In this document: piece by piece, positions 12,571 to 25,592 of the stretch
Layout: the number at the start of each line of letters is the position of its first letter
Position numbering within the stretch: position 1 is the stretch's first letter
From: Piper betle
Lineage: Eukaryota > Streptophyta > Magnoliopsida > Piperales > Piperaceae
Direction: 5' to 3'
Assembly (NCBI GenBank): GCA_033002965.1
Contig: JAURVB010013144.1
Coordinates: 44,647-108,646 of the forward strand
DNA length: 64,000 bases
Translations under genes and position numbers: made by a program
Notes under the pieces: generated by a model
The model's input: only the letters and a program-made list of their open reading frames with translations
Told to the model about the DNA's origin: nothing
The model's database searches: none

Positions 12571-15459
12571 TATAACACCCCATTTTGGCTCACCCATGAA
12601 CAGACCTAGAAATATCACTAGCAACCGAATCGATTGCTAATCTACTGGATTTGGTTAAGCCGACCTAAATCTACCCTCGATGCCTTAAGATGGAGACGTA
12701 ACATGCAAAACATGGATGGAATAATTGGGTTCTGACACAGTCCTACATGCATGCCATGACGTGCAAGCAAAAGCAGAGCAAAAACAATAAATGAGAAATC
12801 CAAAGGAAAATATCTATTTCTATAGAAAAACGCACAGAGTTTCCCCTAAAAGTGCAATAAGGGCCAACCTGTCCACAACAACGATATATAAATATTCTAT
12901 CAAAATAATATACATGACAATCTATCATGGCATTCAGTTATTATCACTTTTGTTTTCACCTGAGCCGAGTCAGAGCTCTAAGGCTCCCTATTCATTCACA
13001 TTTATGTATTTGTTTCATAGGCAATTTATCAAGGCATAGCACAACATGATCATCATTCACACAGCAACAACACACCATCATTATATGTTACACACGACAG
13101 GTATATGTGTGCGCGGTTCTGTGCTGCTCCTCCACAGTCCTGACAGCTTTCATTCATCGCTATTCTCACCTACATAAATATAGAAAATCATCAGTAACGA
13201 GTGTTACAGGTCCAGAAAATAACTAATATCAATCTGACACAGGAGAGCTAACCCTCTTGTTGAATAAAAACCTCATATACTTCATCAGGAACTCTCACAA
13301 AGGTAGTAATGGGAGTCATCGCCCTCAGGCAGTAGCGCCTCCTTTCCATACCTTTGTACGGGAAAATCAATCTCGTTCGTCTCAGCCCTCTACATCCTCC
13401 GTATTGCTCTTGGCCCTGAGTACAAGGGTCGAGTACTCTTCGACATGCACCTTCAGTACCCTTTTACGCCACAAATCTAGCATGCGCTGGACAGCAATAC
13501 CCGTAAACCTCCACACCTCTCCGGGTTTGAGGAACTCAAAGATGGAGTTGTCAGGATCCCGCAGGAATGGAGTGGACACTCACTAGTTCCAAACCCGCTA
13601 TTGACTAACACGTGCCCACTCACATAGCACGGTCATCGAATTTCCCTCATTCCATCTCTCACTGAAAACTCGAAAACTACATGTATATAGGTTTGGGTAG
13701 GGATTTATATAATAGGCCCAAAGGTGTCGTGATTTGGATTTGAGTTTCGAAAATAAACTCCAGGGATCTCATCCTCGAGGGTTATTAATTCGAAAATAAT
13801 GTGCGACTAAATGGCCCCGGTGGAGTGGAATACAATAAATCCACCACTTGACACGTTTGCTTACCTGCGAAAACAAAACATGATGGTGTACAGAGATAAA
13901 ACAAGAAGCGAGTCCTAATGGACCTGGCAAAAACTCCAAGCACATCCTCATGCCTAGGCGGTGAGCTCCTGTTCCGTCCCTACACATTATATTAAAAGCT
14001 GATGCCCGCTATTAATTGATGCATCAAACTCATCACAATCAACACACTCACAACACAAACATCATCCATCAAAAGTCAAACAACTATCAATGTAGAAATA
14101 GCTCTACCTCATTCAATTCATACCAATTTTATTATATTTTTCTAAGTTATGTTGTAGTCAATAAGCGTGCTCAGATTTACTTTACTTACTTAAATTACTA
14201 ATATCCATTCACTATCATACAAGTCATGCAAACCATCATTTCATTCACAGTCAAGCATTCATCATGTCAAACAATCAATCCTAGCATGCTGTGCTAATAA
14301 TAATCAATTTTAAATAATAAAATCGAATGTAATTATACCTCGCGTCGTTGGCAATCGGAGACGGTTAGGGTTTCGTCGCATGTCTCAGAGCTAGAATTCG
14401 GCTCTCAATGGCGTCTGATGTTTGATCAGGTTCAACTAGACAAACTCGGTGGAAAATCTGGTGAATTCCAGCGAATCTGGTTTACCAGTAGGTTCTAACA
14501 GTTTTCTGGAAAATTCTGGAAGCTTCCAAGCAGGTTTTCTGGCAACTGACGGGATAGTAGTGTTATGGAGTACCATTGGCACCGGCTCGACGAGCTCAAC
14601 CCAATGGTGGTGATGGTGAGGACAGTAGTGGTGGCGATGACTGTCGACGGCCATGACGAGTTCAACCAGGGGGTCGGTCTCTCTGATTGAACCCACGGCC
14701 GACCTCGGTGGTGGTGCTAGGTAGGGGGAAATATTGGGGAGGTCAAGGGAACGGTTGTTGACGTCACGGTGGTGGCGGCACAGCCCAAACAACGGCTAAA
14801 TGACTTGGGGAATGTCGCTGCTTGTGGGGCGATTCTAGCGTCGTGGCAGTGAGACGGTGACCGGGTTGGTCGGGGCGGCACGGCGACAGCAAGGTGGGGC
14901 AGCGTCGATCAGTGGTAGTGCAGCGTCGGTGATGGCAGCAGCGACAACCACAGAGGCGGTGATAGGGTTTTGGGGTGAGGAAGTGTTGAGAGGGAGAAGT
15001 AACACTTCGGTGGTAAACTCGTAAATAAGTATTGACTCAATTCTTACTCGAGTTAAAATAATAACTAGTTCGTAATAAATCCTAAAAAATCTTAAAAAAT
15101 ATGGGAAAATCTCATAAAATATATTACACATCATAACACATAATGACATGTTCTATAACTAATAACCCACCCAAACTACCCCATAGCACGTCCTAATGCG
15201 TTATTCGGCCTAAAACTATTTCTATGATCAAATACATAAAAAGAAAAATATTGCATACTTTCATATATTTTAATAACTCATTTCTCACCATCTTTTCAAC
15301 ATTATCATCGTATATTCAAGTACACATGACCCTCATCGCTCATAACTCACAGTTGGTCTCAACTCAGCACACGGTTCATGAAACTGAGTCAACTCAAATT
15401 GACGGTTGAACCAACTGGTTCGCTGTAGTAAAAATCTGACTCAAGTCACAAGTTTTACA
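12571..15459 (-). repeat. 3' LTR of G2
   Basis: On the plus strand it begins TATAACACCCC (the usual TG mutated to TA) and ends CACAAGTTTTACA. At 15460 it is followed by the reversed purine tract and the decayed end of the polyprotein. Sequence from 13140 to 14330 matches 22790 to 23840 of the other LTR. Confidence 0.83.
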
Positions 15460-15655
15460 ACCTTCCCTCATTCAAAAAATTTTGTCCTTGAAATTTTAAC
15501 CAAGGAAGTTTCAAACTCATCTATAATCTGAAAAAGAAATCTCTAGAAAGGTGCCTGGTTCTGAAGCTGGTTGCTCAAATATCTAAAGGTATTGCTTCTT
15601 CATCTCATCTTCACATTCCCATATATATTCTGCAACTCCTCTTCGAGTACACTAT

Positions 15656-17787
15656 TATAAAACCCTGAAAAAAATAATTAGGTTATTTTCTTTAGGGTTT
15701 TGTAAATCTTAGAACGAACCATAAATAATATTTAATTAAATAAATTCTTGAAAAAAATAATATTATAAATTATCAATTTTGACCTTTAGCATATCGGTAT
15801 AATGATATTTATAATATTTTTAGGATTTAACATCCATTTCTATTAACTTAATAATTACTTTGTGACTTTACGTTATCACACAAATGACGTTTTGAATTCC
15901 ACACATATTTATAAAATTTAATATAATGACTTCTTGAATTCCACACATATTCTTCTATATAAAGGAATGTTCTGTTATTAAATGAAACATCCTCTGGATA
16001 GCTTGTGAGCACATTTGGCTTTAGAGAAATAACATTCATATTAGGATCATATGTCGTAGTTGTAGATGCCTCATCACAATTCCAGGATCGTATAAGTACT
16101 TGAAATGTTATATATTTCGATTTGGGAGTCTTGGTCGGCCTGAGTCCACATTCAATCACCATGCGCCGAGCGCAACTCGGGTCAAAGAATTGGCTCTGTA
16201 ACGACCCAGCCCAAAGTGCAACGTAATGGGCTAAGTCATTTCTTTAAAATGGGTACCCCGGAAGTTAAAGATCTCTAGTCCATTCCCACTTATAAACAGG
16301 ATCTTCTCCCAGTAAGTATTAGATGTGGGACTAAGTTGAGGGATCTCACAATCCACCCACCTTAGGAAATTTCGTCCCCGAAATGCCTATTCTTGGCCCG
16401 TGACCGGCAGCCTAGCCAACGTTTCTAGTCTTGGCCCGTTGCTAGCCCCAGCCCATGACCTTTCTGGCCCGTGACCGGCAGCCTAGCCAACGTCCCTAGT
16501 CTATCCCACCATCTAACACGGAACCAGATCGGCTCTAATACCATTTGTAACGACCCAGCCCAAAGTGCAACATAATGGGCTAAGTCATCTCTTTAAAATG
16601 GGTACCCCGGAAGTTAAAAGATCTATAGTCCATTCCCACTTATAAACAGGATCTTCTCCCAGTAGGTATTAGATGTGGGACTAAGTTGAGGGATCTCACA
16701 ATCCACCCACCTTAGGAAATTTCGTCCCCGAAATGCCTATTCTTGGCCCGTTGCTAGCCCCAGCCCACGTCCTTTCTAGCCCGTGACCGGCAGCCTAGCC
16801 AACGTTTCTAGTCTTGGCATTTTGCTAACCCCAGCCCACGCACCTTTTTTGGCCTGTGACCGGCAGCCTAGCCAACGTCCCTAGTCCATCCCACCATCTA
16901 ACACGGAACTAGGTCGGCTCTGATACCATTTGTAACAACCCAGCCCAAAGTGCAAAGTAATGGGCCAAGTCATTTCTTAAAAATGGGTACCCCGGAAGTT
17001 AAAGATCTATAGTCCATTCCCACTTATAAACAGGATCTTCTCCCAGTAGGTATTAGATGTGGGACTAAGTTGAGGGATCTCACAGGCTCAGTCCGACACA
17101 AGGCAGTACCCTTTGAAAATTACTATGTGGGAGTCTTGGTTGACTTGAGTTCATATTCAACCACCATGCACCGAGCGCAACTGGGGTTAATGAATTGACT
17201 CCATTCGACACAGGGAAGCACCCCTAAAAGATTAAATACCTACCCCATGCCGAAAGGGGTGATAGGGCACAGTGGTGCAAGACGGCTCATTATGCACTTG
17301 TGATATCGAGAGGGTGTGTCAATGACAAATATTGGTAACTACAAGCCAAGGGCCATGTAGGGTGTGTGCGCAAACATGGGATTGTAGCTGGATGAGCGGC
17401 CACCCTCCCAGCATATTAAGAGCTCAGCATAGGCTCATAATCACTAAAACATGTAATTTAGATGATGTAAAATATATTAATTATTTCTTGTAATTATACG
17501 ACTTAGTGTATTTATTACTAACGCGAAATTGCCTTCACAGGTATGAGCATGGAAGGATGAGTAGAGGTGGGACAGTTGGATGACTCTAATATTGGACTAT
17601 TCTTTTCTCAAGATTGTTTGCATGACAGTCGGATTTTGGTTCAGTTCATGGGTCTTAGATTATTCCGAGCATTTGTATATTAAATTTATTGTTATGGATT
17701 TATTTAAAATCTTGAAAATTAATAGAAAATTAATTTATGAGACACTAGTAACACTTGGCTCGTGGCTCGGAATGGGGGGTCGTTACA
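15656..17787 (+). mobile_element. L1-type solo LTR inside the G2 pol region, split by TRIM array T2
   Basis: It starts TATAAAACCCTGAAAA and ends GGGGGGTCGTTACA. These ends match the LTRs of the L1 element at 34333-35969 and 36445-37845 (TGTAAAACC...GGGTCGTTACA). It splits the C-terminal, chromodomain-like end of the G2 polyprotein. Without the TRIM insertion it is about 1.2 kb. No PBS or second LTR is present, so it is a solo LTR. I could not identify a clean target duplication. Confidence 0.75.
16197..17084 (-). mobile_element. TRIM-type array T2, three LTRs, TSD GGCTC
   Basis: Reverse-oriented copies of the 154-bp LTR lie at 16197-16350, 16546-16700 (155 bp, one extra A) and 16931-17084. 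They are separated by internal segments of 195 and 230 bp that carry the reversed primer site (CTCTAATACCA or CTCTGATACCA) just before each downstream LTR. The target duplication GGCTC is exact at 16192-16196 and 17085-17089. The whole three-LTR array therefore behaves as one inserted unit. Confidence 0.92.
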
Positions 17788-20700
17788 AATACACTCTCAC
17801 TAGAGGAACTTCCTTTCTTCGAAGAATCCTCACTCTACGATCGACAATCCGAATTGCATCTTCTAGATATGTCAGGTCTAGTTGCAGCTTTATCTCTCTG
17901 AAGCTAATGGCATGAGAGTTGTCTGAATGGTATTTCTTTAGCATCGACACATGGAAAACATCGTGCACAACTGATCAATGAGGCAGCAATGCTAGCATGT
18001 ACGCCACTGATCCAATGCACTCGATCACGTCAAACGGTCCAATATATCGCGGACTGAGTTTCCCTTGCATCCCGAATCTCGTGTTTCCCTTAGTCGGAGA
18101 GTCCTTATGGAGAATGTGATCTCCTAACGCGAAATGAACCTCATGTCTACGCTGATCAGCATAACTTTTTCAGCCTGTCCTGAGCTGACCTCATCCTCTT
18201 TCTAATCCGCATTATTACTTCCTATATCTACTGGATCATCTCTAGCCCAACTATTACTGGCTCGCTGCCCTGTACCCAACACACCAGGGATCGACATGGT
18301 CTACCGTATAGTGCCTCAAATAGTGTCATTCCTATTGTTGCTTGATAGCTGTCGTTGTAAGAGAACTCCACTAGAGGTAGGTGCTCTTCCAACTTCCTCT
18401 GAAATCCAAAATGCATGCTCGAAGCAAATCATCTAGGATTTGTATGGTCCTTATGTCTACCCATCTGTCTATGGGTAAAAGGTAGTGCTGAATCTTGATT
18501 CAATGCTCACAGCTTCCTGGAAAGCCTTCTAAAATTGAGATGTGAACCTCAGATCCCTATCTGATATGATCCCATGTGGTACTCCATGTAGCTGACTATC
18601 TAGTCTCTATACAGCGTGCCCAAAGCGGTTAATGGGTAATCCATCCTGATTGGTATGAGTGTGCACTTTTTGCGAGCCGATCTACTATGACCCATGTTGC
18701 GTCTTTCTATAGGCGGGTCCTAGGTAAACCAACTACAAATTCGCACACTATACTCTCCCACTTCCACTCTGGGTTTCCAATGGTTGTAGCGTTCCACCTG
18801 GACATACGTGCTCGGCTTTCACTTGCCAGAACACCAAACATCTAGCAACAGTGTCGTATACTTCTCTCTTCATTCCTAGCCACCAATATGGTCGTTGGAC
18901 ATCGTGGTACATCTTCATTCCACCTGGATACACTGAGCATCTTGACGTGTGAGCTTCATGAAGAATCATTCCTCGAAGTCCAGGACACTCTAGAATATTT
19001 GGCACAAAGAGTCGACTTCTAAGTCTGACTAACCCATCTGCATCTTTGGTCAATTCTGGATGTGTTCCCTGTTCCAACTATTGCCTCAATAGTGGGTCTG
19101 CTTCCTATGCAATCTTGATCTGATCAAGTACACTCGGTTGAATGCTCAGTCGTGCCATCATTCCAACCAACTATTTCTGGCTTGTAGTAAACTAAGTCAC
19201 TAACACTACTGCTAATCATGCGGCTTCCTTCTCAACGCATCTGCTACCACATTCACTTTGCCCTTGTGGTATGCTATGTCAATCTCATAATCTGCTAACA
19301 TCTCCAACCATCTTCTTTGTCTGTTGTTCAAATCTTTCTATATGAAGATATATTTCAGACTCTAATGACCTGTCAAAAGTCTGAAAGATGTTCCATACAA
19401 GTAGTGCCTCCATATCCTGAGTGCGAATATGAGTGCTGCAAGTTCCAGGTCGTGTGTAGGGTAGTTACACTCATGCACATTAAGACGGTGACTTGCATAA
19501 GCTATAACCTTATCCTTCTGCATCAAAACACAACCTAAGCCAATCCCTGAGGCATCTGTGTAAACTACAAAATCCTCGTGTCCCTCAGGCAATATGAGGA
19601 TAGGCGTCGAAGTCAATCACTCCTTCAGCATCCTAAAACTCTGCTCACACTCGTCCATCCATCTGAACCGTTCCTCCTTCCTAGTCAACCGTGTAAGAAG
19701 GGCTGCTATGGAAGAGAAATCCTAAATAAATTGTCTGTAGTATCCAGCTAGGCCTAGGAAACTCCGAACCTCTATAGGTGTCTTTGACTTTTCCCACCAC
19801 ACTATTGCTTCTATCTAGGCTGAATCTACTGAAATGCCTGATGCTGAGATGGCATGGCCAAGAAAGTGCACTTCTGACAACCAAAACTGCACTTTGAAAA
19901 CTTATTGTACAATCTATGCTCTCTCAATGTTTGCAACACCAACTTCAGATGCAGCTCATGTTCTTCCATGGATGAAGAATATACCAGTATGCCATCCATG
20001 AAGAAGATCACAAACTGATCTAGGTATGGACTGAACACTCTATTCATCAAGTCCATAAATGCTATTGGGGCATTGGTCAATCCAAAAGGTATGACCAACA
20101 ACTTGTAGTGTCCATATCTCGTCCCGAATGCAATCTTTGGTATGTCTTCTGCTCTAATCTTCAACTGGTAGTATCCTAAGCTCAAATCAATCTTCGAGAA
20201 GATGACTGCTAAGCTCAATTGATCAAAATGGTCATTAATGTGAGGAAGAGGGTATCTATTCTTAATAGTCGCATGGTTTAGCATCTTGTAATCGATGCAT
20301 AGATGCATGCTTCCATCCTTCTTCCTCACGAATAACACTGGTGCACCCCATGGGGAAACACTCAGTCTAATGAATCCTTGATCCAACAATATTTGTAACT
20401 GTTCTTTAAGTTCCTTGAGATCAAGAGGTGCCAACCTGTACAGAACTCTAGAAATTGGTGATGTTCCTAGCATCAGTTCGATGGCAAGGTCTACCACTCT
20501 GTCTGGCGGCAATCCAATAATCTCCTCTAGAAATATGTCAACGAATTCTCTGACCACTGGAATCTCCTCAATGCTCGGCTTGTCTCCTAAACCACTCTGC
20601 TCAGCCAAAACTAAAGCTACCATTATCAATTCATTGCCCCTCTCCAACCGTCTCACTACATTCTTATGGGATATCCATCCTTATTTTCTATCTCTGCCCT

Positions 20701-20960
20701 GACCTTGGAAGAAAAATGGTGTCTTCCGTGACAAAAAGTTATCATCTTTCTTCGACAATCTATCACAGCTCCTTGCTTAGACATCCAATTCATCCCAAAT
20801 ATCGCATCAAATTCTTGTAGCTAACAGTATCAAATCTGGTACAAGTTGTCACTGTTGAATCTCAACAGGGACATTACACACACACTTGCCCATAACTATC
20901 ACACTACCGACAGGAGTGGACACTAATAGTGAATGTCCTAACCCTTCTATCTTACGTCCA
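17788..20960 (-). pseudogene. G2 gypsy pol remnant (protease to integrase and C-terminal end)
   Basis: The minus strand reads in order: a protease-like remnant near 20.8-20.95 kb; reverse transcriptase in a 276-residue frame at 19826-20656; RNase H at 19362-19616 ([13 protein letters not shown]); the integrase zinc-binding region at 18748-19077 (LHEAHTSRCSVYPGG...YWWLGMKREV); the integrase C-terminal core at 18228-18416 ([16 protein letters not shown]); and the [10 protein letters not shown] end at 17783-17968. Several frameshifts and stops separate them. The RT active site reads FMDGILVY instead of a DD pair, so the second catalytic Asp is lost. RT resembles the Del/Tekay chromovirus type, as in G1. 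It is not functional. Confidence 0.85.
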
Positions 20961-20999
20961 ACTCTAGTTGTGTGTGTATACAATATAAAAGAGTGTGCA

Positions 21000-22248
21000 A
21001 CCAGAATAAATTAAGACTTGTACAGGTACAAAGCCTACTGGAAATGTACCTATCACGACTGTTGTATCCTCCATAGTGGCTGCATACATCATCCTCAATG
21101 GCTGCTACTGTGTTGGGGCAGGAGTTGCTGTTGGTGGTACTTATTGACTCTGTTCCCTTTGATCCTAAGTTGGCTGTATCTGTTGTCTACCCCTCTGCTG
21201 TCTAGCCTGTCCTGTAGCCACGTACCCTTTTTGGTTTTGTCCCCTCTGCTACTATCTTGGTGAATGTTGGTCTCCGCCTCCCTGCCTTGACCTTGGCCCT
21301 ATTGGCCTCTCTGCTATAGTTGTTGTTGAGGAGTTGGGAGTGCAAGTCTCTGAGGATGTGCTGGGAGCGTCAACTGTTGGGTCTAGCTAGTTGGATAAGT
21401 TGCAATTATATGCCCTGGTTAACCGCAACTATAGCATGTGTCTATGCCTAATCTGCACTCTGCGACTCTATGTCCTGGTTGACTGCATTTGTAGCATGCG
21501 TCTATGCCTACTCTGCACTCAACTCCATGATGTCTACAGTTCGGGCAAAAAGTTGATATGTTGTCCCGTACTAGCTAGTACACTGTCAAATCCTGCAACT
21601 CTACTTCCACTTGCAATTTGTTAGCTACCTGCTACTACTATTCCACTGGCATCTAGTCTCATCCTCACCTAATGTGGGTCAATTGGAGGAGTTGCAGTGG
21701 TGGACAAGGAGGTAGCGGCGGAAGGCCCATGGGAATTGCTCGCTCTCCTCATGCCTCTTCATCCACTACTGGTCTCTTGTCTGCTCTAGCTACTAAGAGG
21801 CTATCTGTCTGAGCTCTCTCCTGAATTCCTCTTGGTACTACTGCATCTGTATATGTACCTCAGCTAATCTGGCAATTGCTGCACTCTCTCTTGTTGACTA
21901 CTTGTGTTGTGGTGACTGTCACATCGACTATCTTGATGACGGCTCTCACTACATCCACTAGCTGACACTGGCACACTGGTTATGCTGGTGGCATGGTGGT
22001 CCTCGGTCGACTAGATGTTGTGTCATTGTGACCATGGTCGGGACTATCTTGTTTGGGCACTGGAGGGGATGGGGCCCTGATCTGCGTTCTACAAGTCCAG
22101 TTCACCATCCTCCCGATACACCCTACTCTAATTTGATCACCTTGTTACACCACTGTTCAGTAAGAAAATCTGTAAACCAAAAACATAAAGACAAAAAAAT
22201 ACCTATCGGTACGGCTTGACGCAGCTTTCGCATATATGTAAACTATAA
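21000..22248 (-). pseudogene. G2 gag remnant with duplicated zinc knuckles
   Basis: No long frame survives. Minus-strand translation near 21400-21550 shows a chain of Cys/His motifs: NCRHHGVECR, then CYKCSQPGHRVAEC, then a near copy beginning CYSCG followed by a stop and PGHIIATY. They are linked by GIDA/GIDT spacers. The second and third are about 66-bp duplicates. This is the nucleocapsid part of a gypsy gag. Upstream (21.6-22.2 kb) the reading is Gln/Thr-rich and broken. Confidence 0.6.
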
Positions 22249-23842
22249 TGTGATCGGTGTTTTGGCTCACCCATAAACCGACTCGGAAATGTCACTGGTG
22301 ACCGAACTATTTGCTAATCTACTGGATTTAGTTAAGCCGACCTGAATCTGCCCTCGATGCCTTGAGATGGAGACGTGACATGCAAAACATGGATGGAATA
22401 ATTGGGTTCTAACATAGTTCTACATGTATGCCATGACATGCAAGCAAAAACAATAAATGAGAAATCTAAAGGAAAATATCTATTTCTATAGAAAAATGCA
22501 CAGAGTTTCCACTAAAAGTGCAATAAGGGTCAACCTGTCCACAACAACAATATATAAATATTCTATCAAAATAATATAAAACATGACAATCTATCATGAC
22601 ATTCAGTCATTATCACTTTCATTTTCACCTGAGCCAAGTTAGAGCTCCAAGGCTCCATGTTCATTCACATTTATGTATTTGTTTCATAGGCAATTTATCA
22701 AGGCATAACACAACATGATTATCATTCACATAGCATCAACACACCATCATTATACGTTATACACGACAGGTACATGTGTGCGCAGTTCTATGCTACTCCT
22801 CCGTAGTCCTGATAGCTTTCATTCATTGCTATTCTCACCTACATAAATATAGAAAATAGTCAATAAAAAGTGTAACCAGTTCAGAAAATAACTAATATCA
22901 ATTTGACACAGGAGAGCTAACCCTCTTGTTGAATATAAACCTCATATACTTCATCAGGAACTCTCACAAGGGCAGTAATGGGAGTCATCACCCTCAGGCG
23001 GCAGCGCCTGCTTTCCATACCTTTGTACGGGAAAATCAATCTCGTTCGTCTCAGCCCTCTACATCCTCCGTATTGCTCTTGGCCCTGAGTACAAGGGTCG
23101 AGTACTCTTCGACATGCGCTGCACAGCAATACCTGTAAACCTCCCCACCTCTCCGGGTTTGAGGAACTCAAAGATGAAGTTGTTAGGATCCCACAGGAAT
23201 GGAGTGGACACTCACCAGTTCCAAACCCGCTATTGACTAGCACATGTCTGCTCACATAGCACGGTCATCGAATTTCCCTCATTCCATCTCTCACTGAAAC
23301 TTGAAAACTAAATGTATAAAGGTTTGGGTAGGGATTTATATAATAGGCCCAAAGGTGTCATGATCTGGATCTGAGTTTCAAAAAAAAACTCCAGGGATCT
23401 CATCCTCGAGGGTTATTAATTCGAAAATAACGTGCGACTAAATGGCCCGGGTGGAGTGGAATACAATAAATCCACCACTCGACACGTTTGCTTACCTGCG
23501 AAAACAAAACATGATGGTGTATAGAGATAAAACAAGAAGCGAGTCCTAACAGACCTGGCAAAAGCTCCAAGCACATCCTCGTGCCTAGGCGGTGAGCTCC
23601 TGCTCCGTCCCTACACATCAAATCTAAAAGCTGACACCCGCTACTAAATGATGCATCAAACTCATCACGATCAACACACTCACAATACAAACATCATCCA
23701 TCAATAGTCAAACAATTATCAATGTAGAAATAATTCTACCTCATCCTATTCATACCAATTTTATTATACTGTTGTAAGTTACGTTGTAGTCAGTTAGCGG
23801 GCTCAAATTTACTTTACTTACTTAGATTACTAATATCCATTC
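22249..23842 (-). repeat. 5' LTR of G2, first part (before the G1 insertion)
   Basis: It matches 12571 to about 14210 of the 3' LTR from TTTTGGCTCACCCAT onward. It stops at the CATTC target duplicate of element G1. The outermost 11 bases differ from the other LTR, so the start at 22249 is uncertain by several bases. Confidence 0.75.
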
Positions 23843-24232
23843 TGTAACGACCCGCCATTTTTCACGATATTGTGGGCCTAACTGGCTAGTTGTTACTCAA
23901 AAGTAAGTAATTATGTCAAACATTTTTTATAAATAATAACATACATAAACATCCCACAGTCTTGGACCGTTTCCCAGCAGCCACACTTATTTCTCAATTT
24001 AAAAGAAAAGGAGTCCTCATATTTATTTTGCTCCATACTCTGGATGTCAATCACCTAATCTTGTATCTGCACACCTGCGGAGGCAATTCCGCATTAGTGA
24101 TTACAACACTAAGTAGTATAATAGATAAAACAAAACAAGTACATTCCACTATTTCCTTATGTTTATTTTAATATGCGGTGGAGCGATTCCGCTATACTCC
24201 AAAACAATGCGGAGGAGGTGTCCGCTGTGATC

Positions 24233-24755
24233 CGCACACCCCGGCCGTAGCCTTTTTATGGGGAGGCTACCACTACCGTCTCCAGTGCCAGTGCCTCGCA
24301 CACCCCGGCCGTAGCCTTTTTGTGGGGTAGCTATCACTGCACTCGGGTGATTGCTATGCCCCGTTTGTGGGGAAGCTCTCACTACCAATTCTAGTGCCAG
24401 TGCCTCGCACACCCCGGCCGTAGCCTTTTTATGGGGAGGCTATCACTGCACTCCAGTGCCAATGCCTTGCACACCCCGGCCGTAGCCTTTTTGTGGAGTG
24501 GCTATCACTGCACTCAGGTGATCGCTATGCCCCGTTTGTGGGGAAGCTCTCACTGCCAACTCTAGTGCCAGTGCCTCACACACCCCGGTCGTAGCCTTTT
24601 TATGGGGCGGCTATCACTGCACTCAGTGCCAGTGCCTCACACACCCCGGCCGTAGCCTTTTTATGGGGCGGCAATCACTGCACTCTAGTGCGATGGAGGA
24701 ATCGCTGTGCCTCACTCACCCCGGCCGTAGCCATTTTATGGGGCGGCTATCACTA
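24233..24755. repeat. GC-rich minisatellite in the G1 3' LTR
   Basis: About nine imperfect units of roughly 60 bp share the core CCCCGGCCGTAGCCTTTTTATGG and the spacer CTATCACTGCACTC. Two units are a divergent form with CCCCGTTTGTGGGGAAGC. In the element's direction the array lies downstream of the putative TATA box. Confidence 0.9.
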
Positions 24756-25102
24756 CTCCAAAACAATATCGATGCATTACATGATTCACACACATAACAC
24801 GACCCAGTGTCGGACTGAGTCAATTCATTAACCCCGGTTGCACTTCGTGCATGGTGGTCGAATCTGGGCTCAGGCCGACCTAGGCTACCAACAAGGAAAA
24901 TACGATGTTCTACCTATTATACGTACCTGATTTGTGATTACGTCTGACTGTGATCCGTGAACCCTAATACAGTAATGGGGAGGTCGCCTGGGACGGAGAT
25001 GAGGGATGAAATACTCACACAGTAATGGGGAGGTCGCCTGGGACGGAGATGAGGGATGAAATACTCCCTCCTCCTGCATATATATACACTTCAACCATTC
25101 CC

Positions 25103-25271
25103 TCCATTAAATTCTCATACCCCATCATCCATTGGTATTTCCTAGGTTCAATGACCCCTTCATTAAATTCTCACACCCCATCATCCATTGGTATTTCCTA
25201 GGTTCAACGACCCCTTCATTAAATTCTCACACCCCATCATCCATTGGTATTTCCTAGGTTCAACGACCCCT
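25103..25271. repeat. 56-bp tandem repeat, three copies, in the G1 3' LTR
   Basis: Three near-perfect units of TTCATTAAATTCTCACACCC...CCTAGGTTCAACGACCCC. The same array is present at about 31670-31840 in the other LTR. On the minus strand it lies upstream of the TATA-like box, so it is a candidate for U3 enhancer-type repeats. Confidence 0.9.
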
Positions 25272-25527
25272 TCTCCTTTTTAAAGAATAAATGACGGCTA
25301 GGGTTTGTGGAAGCACCCTTTCATCATAATTCCTTTAACCGGGTAATTGGGTAATTAACACGGTTCACTTAACCTTTTCACTCAACCTCTTAAATGGTAT
25401 GGTTCACTTAATTAATGTGTTCGACTCGACTGATTCAACTAGAATCGTCCGATTAGAAATTACTTTTCAATTTAACTGGGTAATTCATACTTAACCAGCT
25501 AAAAATTTTTTTTTCCGGGTCTTTACA

Positions 25528-25538
25528 ATCTCCCCAAC
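25528..25538 (-). other. Polypurine tract of G1
   Basis: On the minus strand GTTGGGGAGAT abuts the TGTAAAGACCC start of the 3' LTR. This is the expected plus-strand priming site of an LTR retrotransposon. A gypsy-typical ATTTCGGGGACGAAAT palindrome lies just upstream of it, at about 25547-25562. Confidence 0.85.
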
Positions 25539-25592
25539 TTAGAATTATTTCGTCCCCGAAATATCATAGCATAAATCAGATTTACACAGATT

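Larger units (their letters stand above)
23843..25527 (-). repeat. 3' LTR of G1
   Basis: Plus-strand ends are TGTAACGACCCGCCATT and GGGTCTTTACA. It contains a GC-rich minisatellite (24233-24755), a two-copy 45-bp repeat (24973-25065) and a three-copy 56-bp repeat (25103-25271). Confidence 0.95.

Noticed and set aside
24233..24755. Possible CRISPR-like array of regularly spaced repeats
   Set aside because: The units are contiguous imperfect minisatellite copies without unique spacers, inside a plant retrotransposon LTR, and are repeated in the other LTR.
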